DNA of 64,000 nt from JAJRXR01 sp041987545. Lineage in GTDB: Bacteria > Planctomycetota > Phycisphaerae > Phycisphaerales > UBA1924. The notes under the pieces are model-generated. The model ran no database searches. It saw only the letters and a program-made list of their open reading frames with translations, and was not told the origin of the DNA. The translations under genes and the position numbers were made by a program. Below, piece after piece: positions 45,308-52,993 of the stretch (positions are counted from its first letter, which is position 1; every line of letters begins with the position of its first letter). The stretch covers positions 1 through 64,000 of the forward strand of contig JBHIWH010000002.1 of the NCBI GenBank assembly GCA_041987545.1, read 5' to 3'.

Positions 45308-45679
45308 TTACTTGCCGCGCTTGGCGCCGTACTTCGAGCGGGCCTGCTTCCGCCCGTCCACGCCGAGCGTGTCGAGCGAGCCGCGGACGATGTGGTAGCG
45401 GACACCCGGGAGGTCACGCACGCGGCCGCCCCGGACGAGCACGATCGAGTGCTCCTGGAGGTTGTGGCCCTCGCCGCCGATGTAGGCGGTGACCTCCTTG
45501 CCGTTGGAAAGACGCACACGGGCGATCTTCCGGAGCGCGGAGTTGGGCTTCTTGGGCGTGGTCGTGCGCACGCTCAGGCAGACGCCGCGCCGCTGGGGGC
45601 AGGCGTCAAGGTCGCGGACCTTGGACTTGGCCTTGGGGCTGCGCCTGGGCTTGCGGATGAGCTGGTTGATCGTCGGCAT
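45308..45679 (-). CDS. rpsL: 30S ribosomal protein S12
   Basis: 123 aa. Decoding-centre protein. GVCLSVRTTTPKKPNSALRK holds the conserved Lys43/Lys44 pair of the TPKKPNSA loop, and the C-terminal RKQARSKYGAKR block is standard. In the second decoding loop the sequence reads GGRVRDLPGVRYH: Arg occupies the position of the usual Lys in GGRVKDLPGV, a site where a Lys-to-Arg change is known to affect streptomycin response in other bacteria. First gene of a short rpsL-rpsG operon. Confidence 0.98.
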   Translation of the reverse strand: MPTINQLIRKPRRSPKAKSKVRDLDACPQRRGVCLSVRTTTPKKPNSALRKIARVRLSNGKEVTAYIGGEGHNLQEHSIVLVRGGRVRDLPGVRYHIVRGSLDTLGVDGRKQARSKYGAKRGK

Positions 45680-45731
45680 GGGCTTCCCGGACTGGTCGTG
45701 CACCCTTCCCGGACCTCCGGGCAGGGCCCGA

Positions 45732-45759
45732 ATACTAGCCCCCGACCTCCCCCGGACAA
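45732..45759 (-). promoter_or_regulatory. Possible rpsL promoter
   Basis: On the minus strand TTGTCC (45759-45754), a 16-bp spacer and TAGTAT (45737-45732), about 50 bp before the rpsL start codon. Both hexamers are imperfect, so this is a suggestion based on position and spacing. Confidence 0.35.
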
Positions 45760-45806
45760 GCCCCGCCCGCCCCGTCGCCCGCCCGGCGCGGGGTACGATC
45801 CGCCCC

Positions 45807-46130
45807 ATGACCGCCCACCAGAGCGATCCGATCACCGTCCGGGCCTTCCAGCAGCTCATCCGAGACCGGTACTACGCCACCGATTCGGCCCGGGGCACGG
45901 GCGGGACGTTCCTGTACCTGGCCGAGGAGTTCGGCGAGCTGGCCACCGCCCTGGCCGCCAACTCCCGCCCCTCCAAGCCCCCAACCGAGGCCGAGCGGGC
46001 CAACCTGGTCGAGGAGTTCGCCGACGTCCTGGCCTGGCTGGCGACGCTGGCCAACATCCACGAGGTGGACCTGGCCGACGCCCTCGAGAAATACTCCGAT
46101 CCGACGCGGGTCGAGGGCGTCAAGGACTGA
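45807..46130 (+). CDS. MazG-like nucleotide pyrophosphohydrolase
   Basis: 107 aa, all helical. The magnesium-binding pattern is present as EEFGELATAL and EEFADVLAWLATLANI (EExxE...ExxD). Such short MazG-like proteins hydrolyse nucleoside triphosphates to monophosphates and pyrophosphate, and often clean the nucleotide pool. It is divergent from rpsL (127 bp between starts), and its 3' end overlaps the convergent phosphatase gene by 11 bp. Confidence 0.88.
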   Translation: MTAHQSDPITVRAFQQLIRDRYYATDSARGTGGTFLYLAEEFGELATALAANSRPSKPPTEAERANLVEEFADVLAWLATLANIHEVDLADALEKYSDPTRVEGVKD

Positions 46131-47634
46131 CGGCGCCCTCCAGCTCCGCGTCCCGGTCCTCGGCCCGCATCGCCCTCGGCGAGCCCACGCCGGCCCCCAA
46201 GGGGCGGTAGACCTCGATAACGAGCGTGTCGTCCTCGGTCGGCGCCCCGCCCCGGTGGGCCGAGACCATCCCCAGGATCCGCTCGGGCCAGGACCCGCCC
46301 TCGAAGCGACCCTCTGCCGCGACCATCGACCGCAGCCCCATGATCCGGAGCATCTTGCCAGAGGGGCTCCGGGCCTCGCTGGCGCCGTCGGTGTAGGCGA
46401 TGAGCGAATCGCCCTGGCCGAAGCGGCAGCTCTGCTGATCGGAGTCGAAGTCGTCCTCCGAGCAGGCGCCCAGCACGAAGGCCGTCGATCCCAGCTCGCG
46501 GATGGTCCCGTCCACGCCCCTGAGGAACGCGGGCGGGTGCCCGCCGCTGGCCCAGGTCAGCTCGTCCGACCGCGTGTCGATCCGGAAGCACAGGGCCGTG
46601 ACGAACAGCGAGTGCTTGGCCATGGTCAGGTGGACGTACCGGTTGAGGCGTGCGAGGACGGCGCCGGGGTCGATGTCCGGGTCCTCGGCGAACCGCAGCT
46701 CGATCTCGCCGTGCAGCCGGTTGACGCTCAGGGCCGCCGGGATCCCGTGCCCGGTGACGTCCATCACGACGACGCTGATCCGCTCGTGCCCGTCCGGCAG
46801 CGTCTGCATGTGGACGTGCAGGAAGTCGCCGCCGATCTGGCGCATCGGCTGGTAGCGGTACGCGAAGCGGACGACTCCCTCGCCCTTGGGCTCGGGAAAC
46901 ACGGCCTCGTGGATCTGCCGCGCGTACGCCAGCTCCTGTCGCAGCATGCCGTACCGCTGCCTGAGGAAGTTGTGGCTCGACCGCTGCATCCGCAGCGAGT
47001 GGCGGTACCAGCAGATGCCGACCGCGGGCAGCATGAACAGCAGCGTCGCGGCGGTCGCGACGAGCGTCATCGCGGACTTGCCCTCGATGGTGAGCTTGCT
47101 CGCCGTGCTCAGCCCGAGCACGATCGCGATCGGGATGATCGCCTGGCGGACGCTCCAGGGGAAGATGCAGCACACGACCAGGTGCGCGAGCCAGAACGCG
47201 AAAAGGCCCCCCCCGCTGACGCCCGCGACGCGGGCCGCGATCCCGAAGAGCCCGTCGGCGACGATCAGCGCGATCGACAGCTGCACGATGCGCCGCGTCG
47301 AGGGCTTGACCTGCCAGACCTGCCAGACGACCGACGAGTACAGCACGAACCAGCCCGCGGTCAGGATCACGAAGAACGCCGACCGCCAGCCCGGGCCGAC
47401 GGCCGTGCCGACGACGTCCGACAGCGCGTCGAAGACGCCCAGGGCGTCGCCCCGCCTGGCCGCGTTGGAGATGTTGATCCACGTCGCCCCGACGAGGACG
47501 GCGACGAGCATGACCAGGTTGAGGGCCATCCAGATCGAGGCAAAGCCGAGCAGGCGGGCCCGCAGCAGACGGTCGGTCTCCGCCCGGAACTCGTGCTTGA
47601 ACTCGAGGGTCTCCAGACCCGCCGTCGCGCCCAC
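46120..47634 (-). CDS. Membrane-bound SpoIIE-type PP2C Ser/Thr phosphatase, copy 1
   Basis: 504 aa if started at GTG 47634, which has GAAGGA upstream and begins VGATAGLETLEF; an in-frame TTG at 47685 would add 17 residues. About six N-terminal membrane helices lead into a linker helix (RYGMLRQELAYARQIHEAVFP), then the PPM/SpoIIE domain with GGDFLH, MDVTGHGIPAAL, SGGHPPAF, YTDGASEA and DDTLVIEV; the metal-binding Asps are all there. Such enzymes dephosphorylate anti-sigma-antagonist proteins (partner switching). No RsbW/RsbV-like gene is in the window. The input would be sensed by the membrane part. Confidence 0.92.
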   Translation of the reverse strand: MGATAGLETLEFKHEFRAETDRLLRARLLGFASIWMALNLVMLVAVLVGATWINISNAARRGDALGVFDALSDVVGTAVGPGWRSAFFVILTAGWFVLYSSVVWQVWQVKPSTRRIVQLSIALIVADGLFGIAARVAGVSGGGLFAFWLAHLVVCCIFPWSVRQAIIPIAIVLGLSTASKLTIEGKSAMTLVATAATLLFMLPAVGICWYRHSLRMQRSSHNFLRQRYGMLRQELAYARQIHEAVFPEPKGEGVVRFAYRYQPMRQIGGDFLHVHMQTLPDGHERISVVVMDVTGHGIPAALSVNRLHGEIELRFAEDPDIDPGAVLARLNRYVHLTMAKHSLFVTALCFRIDTRSDELTWASGGHPPAFLRGVDGTIRELGSTAFVLGACSEDDFDSDQQSCRFGQGDSLIAYTDGASEARSPSGKMLRIMGLRSMVAAEGRFEGGSWPERILGMVSAHRGGAPTEDDTLVIEVYRPLGAGVGSPRAMRAEDRDAELEGAVSP

Positions 47635-47713
47635 GCCTCGTCCTTCCGTCGCTCCGCCGGCCCGGAAAGGGCCAGCCCCAGACAACTTACCGTCTCGGGC
47701 GTCCGGGGTGGAG

Positions 47714-49102
47714 TCAGGCGTCCGAGGAGCCCACAGTCGCCCCGCCCATCGTCCTGAATAGCTCGACGACCAGCGTGTCGTCGTCCGCCTCGCCCTTCCG
47801 GAACCGCTCGACCGACCGGACGATCGCCGCCGGCCAGCGCCCGTCCGTGTCCGCCCAGCCCGACTTGAACACGTCCCGGAGGCGGTCCATCCCGTAGAAC
47901 TCGCCCCCGGGCTCCCTGGCCTCGATCACGCCGTCGGTGTACGCGATCAGGCAGTCGCCGGGCCCGAACCGGCGGACCGCCTCGTCGATCTGGTAGTCCT
48001 CGTCGGGCAGGGCGCCCAGGACCATCGCCGTGGAGTCCAGTTCGCTCAGGATGCCCGTCGAGGACCGCAGGAACCCGGGCGGGTGCCCCGCGCTGGCGTA
48101 CTCGAGCGTGTTGTCCCCCGGGTCGGCCCGCATGATGAACCCGGTGACGAACACAGAGTAATCCGCGAGCGTCAGGTACACGTACTTGTTGAGCGCGCGC
48201 AGGACGTCGACCGGCCGCATGTCCGGGTGCTCGGCGTACAGCCGCGTCAGCTCGCCGTGCAGGCGGTTGACGGTCAGGGCCGCGGCGATGCCGTGACCCG
48301 TCACGTCGAGCAGCGCGATGCTCAGCGCCGCCTCCGAGCCGTGCCCGCCCCTGCCCCGGAAGGCGTGCAGGTAGTCGCCCCCGATCTGGCTCATCGGCAG
48401 GTACTGGTAGGTGAACTGGACCGACCCGTCGCGGATCGGCTCGGGGAAGGCGGCCTCGTGGATCCGCCGCGCGTCGAGCAGGTCGCGGTGCACCTCCTCG
48501 TACCGGCTCTCGAAGAAGCTGGCCGTCTCGCGGTCGGCCGATCGCGCCGCCCGCACCCAGGCGAGCAGGACGCCCGGGGCCGCGGCCAGGACCGAGAGCG
48601 CCATCGCCCATTCCGAGCCCACGGCGGGCGCCGTCCCCAGCGCCAGCCCGACGCTCCCGGCGAAGACCCACACGCCGCCCGTGATCAGCGCCTCGCGGGG
48701 CTTCCACCCGAGCATCACCACCGCGAGCGTGTGGACAGCGAGGAACGAGACCGATGCCCCGAGGCCCCCGAAGTCCGCGCCCAGCGAGCGGCGGACGACG
48801 TCCAGCACGCCCGCGCCCCCCACCGCCCACAGCGTGCCGACCATGACCCGGGGCAGCGCCACGCCGGACGCGCTCGCCGCCCCGGCCAAGGCGACGAACA
48901 CGAACAGCCAGAGCGCATCGACCGCCCCCCGAGCCCACGCCGGGGCGAGCCACCACCCCCGCTGCTCGGCCATGCCCGCGCCGACGACCCACTCCAGGGC
49001 CGCGAACACGATCCCGACCGCGATCGCAGCGCCCGAGAACGCGAGCACGCTCCGCCTGGCGGACGATTCCACGTTGCCGGATTCGGCGGCGGATCCGCTC
49101 AT
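47714..49102 (-). CDS. Membrane-bound SpoIIE-type PP2C Ser/Thr phosphatase, copy 2
   Basis: 462 aa. N-terminal membrane domain of about six helices, a coupling helix (YEEVHRDLLDARRIHEAAFP), then the PP2C domain with GGDYLHAF, LLDVTGHGIAAAL, SAGHPPGFL, YTDGVIEA and DDTLVVELF. It is a paralogue of the preceding phosphatase and shares the VNRLHGEL and HPP...L elements, but the membrane parts differ, so the two may sense different inputs. The ATG overlaps the stop of the adenosyltransferase gene (ATGA), showing translational coupling. Confidence 0.92.
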   Translation of the reverse strand: MSGSAAESGNVESSARRSVLAFSGAAIAVGIVFAALEWVVGAGMAEQRGWWLAPAWARGAVDALWLFVFVALAGAASASGVALPRVMVGTLWAVGGAGVLDVVRRSLGADFGGLGASVSFLAVHTLAVVMLGWKPREALITGGVWVFAGSVGLALGTAPAVGSEWAMALSVLAAAPGVLLAWVRAARSADRETASFFESRYEEVHRDLLDARRIHEAAFPEPIRDGSVQFTYQYLPMSQIGGDYLHAFRGRGGHGSEAALSIALLDVTGHGIAAALTVNRLHGELTRLYAEHPDMRPVDVLRALNKYVYLTLADYSVFVTGFIMRADPGDNTLEYASAGHPPGFLRSSTGILSELDSTAMVLGALPDEDYQIDEAVRRFGPGDCLIAYTDGVIEAREPGGEFYGMDRLRDVFKSGWADTDGRWPAAIVRSVERFRKGEADDDTLVVELFRTMGGATVGSSDA

Positions 49103-49686
49103 GCGTCGCCGCCCTCCCCGCCGCCCCCGGGGACCCAGAGCACGTCGCGGGCGCCGTCGTCGTTGGCGACCCGCGCGACCACGAAGAGGTAGTCGCTCAG
49201 GCGGTTGAGGTACTTGATCGCCTCGGGGTTGGTCGTGCCCGGCTCGTGCTCGAGCAGCGCGACCGCGTGCCGCTCGGCGCGCCGCACGCTCGTTCGGGCC
49301 ACGTGCAGCGCCGCCGCGGCCGGCGAGCCGCCCGGGAGGACGAAGCTGGTCAGGGGCGCGAGGCGCCCGTTCCACGCGTCGATGCGGGATTCGAGCCACG
49401 CCGTGCGCGACGGCGCGATCCTCAGCCGCGACTCGCCCTCGACGATCGGCGTGCAGAGATCCGCGCCGACGTCGAACAGGTCGTTCTGGGTTCGGCGGAG
49501 TTCGCCCGCGATCTCCTCGTGCCCGTCGTCGCAGGCGACCACCGCCAGGCCGATGGCGGCGTTGGCCTCGTCCACCGTGCCGTACGCCTCGACGCGGACC
49601 GAGGTCTTCGGGACGCGCGAGCCGTCGCCCAGCCCGGTTGAGCCGTCGTCGCCCGAGCGCGTGTAGATCTTGGTGAGCTTGACCAT
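49099..49686 (-). CDS. PduO-type cob(I)alamin adenosyltransferase
   Basis: 195 aa. Transfers the adenosyl group of ATP to cob(I)alamin, making adenosylcobalamin. Motifs: the KIYTRSGDDGSTGLGDGSRVPK N-terminus with the ATP-binding TGDxGxTxL pattern (here SGDDGSTGL), an AYGTVDEANAAIG block, RTQNDLFDVGADL and the C-terminal YLNRLSDYLFVVAR with the conserved Arg. It begins a unit with the SpoIIE-type phosphatase. Its product would be needed by an adenosylcobalamin-dependent reductase such as the one hinted at by the stand-alone TSCPD domain at 15 kb. Confidence 0.95.
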   Translation of the reverse strand: MVKLTKIYTRSGDDGSTGLGDGSRVPKTSVRVEAYGTVDEANAAIGLAVVACDDGHEEIAGELRRTQNDLFDVGADLCTPIVEGESRLRIAPSRTAWLESRIDAWNGRLAPLTSFVLPGGSPAAAALHVARTSVRRAERHAVALLEHEPGTTNPEAIKYLNRLSDYLFVVARVANDDGARDVLWVPGGGGEGGDA

Positions 49687-49782
49687 GCGGCCCCGTCCGG
49701 GTGTATCCTCGCGGCCACCAGCGCGGGGCGGCTCGTTCGTAGGCTAGCCGGCCCCGCCCCGCCTCGCCGCCGCGGAGCCGCG

Positions 49783-51594
49783 ATGACCCAGACCGCCCGG
49801 ACCGACGGACCGACCCGGGGCCTGACCAAGCGCTGGCGCCCGCGCGCCGAGGGCGCCCGGTCTGGGTCGCTGCGCGACCGCGTGCTCGAGGCCCGCGGGC
49901 TGGCGGGCGCCGACGCCGAGTCGTTCCTGAACCCCGCCCTCTCGTCCCTGCACGACCCGTCGCGGATGCCGGGCGTCGACAGGGCGGCCGAGCGGATCCT
50001 CGAGGCCATCGACGCGGGCGAGCCCGTGGTCATCTACGGCGACTACGACGTCGACGGGATCACCGCCACGGCCATCCTCTACCACACGATCAGCAGCATC
50101 GACCCAGCGGCCCGCGTCTCGAGCTACGTCCCCCACCGCGTCGAGGAGGGGTACGGCCTGAACGCCGAGGCGATCGCGTCGCTCGCCGCCGACGGCGCGC
50201 GGGTGATCATCAGCGTGGACTGCGGCGTGACCGCCGTCGGGCCCGCGGCCGCCGCCAAGGAACACGGCGTCGACCTGATCATCACCGACCACCACAACCC
50301 GCCGCCAGCGGGCGAGCCGTGGCCGGACGCGTTCGCGATCGTCCACCCCCGGGCGCCGGGCTCGGCGTACCCGTTCGCCGACCTGTGCGGCGCGGGCGTC
50401 GCCTACAAGCTCGCCTGGCGCCTCGCGACGATGCGCTGCGGCTCGGCCCGCGTCAGCCCCGAGCTCCGCGAGCTGCTCATGGAGCTGCTCGCCCCGTGCG
50501 CACTCGGCGTCATCGCGGACGTCGTCCCGCTTCTCGACGAAAACCGCGCGATCGCCCGCTTCGGCTTGTCCATGGTCAAGCGGTCCAGGCTCGTCGGGCT
50601 CGCGGCGCTCGTGAAGGCGTCGGGCTTGGACGGCGAGAACATCGACGCCGAGAAGGTCGGTTTCCGGATCGCCCCGCGGATCAACGCCTGCGGCCGCATG
50701 GGCCACGCGCGGGACGCGGTCGAGCTGCTCACGACGACGGACGCACGCCGCGCCGCGGACATCGCCGGCGAGCTGACCCGGCTCAACGACGCTCGGCGGC
50801 GGGTCGAGCGGCTGATCTTCGAGCAGGCCCGCGAGATGGCCGAGGCCGAGGGCATGACCGGCGACGATCGGCGGGCGATCGTCCTGGCCCACCCGGACTG
50901 GCACCCGGGCGTGATCGGGATCGTCTGCTCACGGCTCGTGGAGCGGTACGCGAGGCCGGTGCTGCTTCTGCAGGACGGGGGCGAGTCGCTGGCCGGCTCC
51001 GGACGCTCGATCGACGGGTTCAACCTGCACGCGGCCCTCGGGGCCTGCTCGGGTCGCCTGGCCTCGTTCGGCGGTCACGACATGGCCGCCGGCCTCCGGC
51101 TGGCACGCGGCGACTACGACGCGTTCGTGGACGCGTTCACCCGGCACGTCGGCGACCTGCTCTCCCCCGACGACCTCGTGCACACGATCGACTACGACTG
51201 CGTCGCGTCTCTTGGTGAGTTGACGCCCGCGGGCGTGCGCTCGCTGGACGCCCTGGGCCCGTTCGGCCGCTCGAACCCCGGCGTCCGTCTGCGTCTGGAT
51301 TCGCTCCGCGTCGCGGGGCGCCCGTCGCCCTTCGGCAAGCTGGGGGCGCACCTCTCGCTCATGCTCGAGGACCGGGCATCCGGCGCCGCGACACGGTGCG
51401 TCGCCTGGGGCTGGGCGGATCGGCTGGACGAGATCCCGCCGGGAGCTGTCTTGGATGCCGTCGTCCGCCCCGTCATCTCCGACTATTCGGGGCGGGTCGA
51501 GCCCGTGATCGAGGACGTGCGGGTGCTGGGCGACGTGCGCACGAAACAGGCCACGCCCGGGAGCGTGGCCTGTTCAGTCTCTCATCGGTCGTAG
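49783..51594 (+). CDS. recJ: Single-stranded-DNA-specific exonuclease RecJ
   Basis: 603 aa. 5'-to-3' exonuclease in recombination and mismatch repair. DHH-family motifs: YGDYDVDGITATAILY (motif I), ISVDCGVTA (II), ITDHHNPP (III), a long helical insert, and the DHHA1 part with SGRSIDGFNLHAAL and FGGHDMAAGL. The C-terminal OB-like part (GPFGRSNPGVRL...) is normal. Its last codons overlap a terminator hairpin. It is divergent from the adenosyltransferase (96 bp between starts). Confidence 0.96.
   Translation: MTQTARTDGPTRGLTKRWRPRAEGARSGSLRDRVLEARGLAGADAESFLNPALSSLHDPSRMPGVDRAAERILEAIDAGEPVVIYGDYDVDGITATAILYHTISSIDPAARVSSYVPHRVEEGYGLNAEAIASLAADGARVIISVDCGVTAVGPAAAAKEHGVDLIITDHHNPPPAGEPWPDAFAIVHPRAPGSAYPFADLCGAGVAYKLAWRLATMRCGSARVSPELRELLMELLAPCALGVIADVVPLLDENRAIARFGLSMVKRSRLVGLAALVKASGLDGENIDAEKVGFRIAPRINACGRMGHARDAVELLTTTDARRAADIAGELTRLNDARRRVERLIFEQAREMAEAEGMTGDDRRAIVLAHPDWHPGVIGIVCSRLVERYARPVLLLQDGGESLAGSGRSIDGFNLHAALGACSGRLASFGGHDMAAGLRLARGDYDAFVDAFTRHVGDLLSPDDLVHTIDYDCVASLGELTPAGVRSLDALGPFGRSNPGVRLRLDSLRVAGRPSPFGKLGAHLSLMLEDRASGAATRCVAWGWADRLDEIPPGAVLDAVVRPVISDYSGRVEPVIEDVRVLGDVRTKQATPGSVACSVSHRS
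51545..51574. terminator. Bidirectional terminator overlapping the end of recJ
   Basis: A perfect 12-bp stem (AACAGGCCACGC/GCGTGGCCTGTT) with a 6-base loop, located inside the last codons of recJ and 30 bp after the convergent TPR gene's stop. The minus-strand side runs into TTTCGT. It can end both transcripts. Confidence 0.65.
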
Positions 51595-51603
51595 CCCGAG
51601 CGC

Positions 51604-52928
51604 TTACTCGGTGTCGGTCGGCTGGATCGCGAAGGCGCCACCGGCCTGCTCGTCGGCCTGGATCAGCATCCGCTGGAAGACCTCGCGGCGGGGCGCGAGC
51701 TGGGTCGCGGCCGCCAGGCTCTGGCGGGCCTGGGCGTACTCGCCCATCTCCATCAGCACCATGCCCTCGAAGGCGAGCAGGTTGGCCTCGCGGGGCGAGA
51801 CGCGCAGCGCGTCGCGGATGCTCTGGAGGGCGCCATCGTTGTCGCCCTGGCGCCGGAACCACATCGCGGTCAGCGCGTACCCCTCGTGCCGGGCCTCGTC
51901 GAGGGCGACCACGCGGGACGCGGCCTGGCGCAGGGTCCGGTTGTCGGAGAGCGTGAACGAGACGTTGCCCAGGCCGATCCAGGCCTCGACGTCGCCCTGG
52001 CCCTGCTGGCCGCGGGTCAGCGCGTGGTAGACCTGGCGGGCCTCGACCGGGCGGTCCAGCGCCAGCAGGCAGCGGGCCCGCATGTGCTCGAGGTCGCGCC
52101 GGGTCTCGTCCTCCTCGGCCTCGCTCAGGAGCGTGGACAGGTTCATCTCCGCCTCGCGGAACGCGCCGGTATCGATCTGGGCGCGGACGAGGTCCNNNNN
52201 NNNNGGTTCATCTCCGCCTCGCGGAACGCGCCGGTATCGATCTGGGCGCGGACGAGGTCTTCGACGATCCCGGAGTCGTCGGGCGCCAGGAGGCGGGCCT
52301 CCTCGAACAGCTCGACGGCCAGCTCGGACTCGTTCTGCATCAGCGCCACGTGCCCGAGCGTCTGGCGGACGCCCGCGTGGTGCTCGAAGTTCGGGCCGGA
52401 CTCGAGGTACTCGCGGGCCTCGTCCAGGCGGTTGAGGTCGATGAGCATCTCGGCCGCGGCGACCGCGTGCGACGGGTTGTAGTCGTCGAACTCGGAGGCG
52501 TTGGCGAAGTGCTGGTAGGCGACCTCGGTCTGGTCGAGCCGCTCGTAGACGACGCCCAGGAAGTACTGCGCGTCGGGGTTGTACGGGTCGAGGGCCTCGG
52601 CGGTGTGCAGGCTCTCCAGCGAGCCGCCCAGGTCGCCCTGCTCGAGCTGGATGCGCCCCTTGAGCACGTGGCTCTTGGGCACCTGGTCGTTCAGGCTCAG
52701 CGAGACGTCCACCTTCTTGAGCGCCTTGTCCAGGTCGCCGGCGAGGAAGGCCTGGCGGGCCATGTCCCACTCGGTGCCGGCCTTGAGGATGGCCATCTTC
52801 TGCTGGGCGGCGCTGGAGTGCTCGGAGGTGTAGCGGCCGTTGCCGGCGCACCCGCCGGCGAGGGTGGCCATGAGGGCCAGGGCGCCGATGCCGCGGGTCA
52901 GAGTCGTGCTGTTGCGAAGGCGGGGCAT
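51604..52928 (-). CDS. TPR-repeat lipoprotein interrupted by an assembly gap
   Basis: Lipoprotein signal with LAGGC (Cys27), then continuous TPR units, such as ALKKVDVSLSLNDQVPKSH, SLESLHTAEALDPYNPDAQ, LGNVSFTLSDNRTL and ALQSIRDALRVSPREA. This is the usual layout of pilotins or PilF-like assembly factors, and it precedes the secretin block as read on the plus strand. Nine Ns at 52,196-52,204 are flanked by two copies of the same 55 bases, so the two halves appear in different frames; removing one copy, the Ns and the one-base remnant (65 bases) restores a single frame. The true protein would be about 419 aa. Starts at ATG 52928. Confidence 0.9.
52140..52259. repeat. Artefactual 55-bp direct duplication around an N gap
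   Basis: Bases 52,140-52,194 and 52,205-52,259 are identical, separated by one base (52,195) and nine Ns (52,196-52,204). The duplication disrupts an otherwise intact coding frame, and overlapping contig ends placed side by side explain it better than biology. Confidence 0.9.
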
Positions 52929-52993
52929 CCGTGTCTCCTTGGGTGTCGCTCGGGGCTCACCGAGCCCCGGCGTCTATGTCGGCTCGCGGCGGC

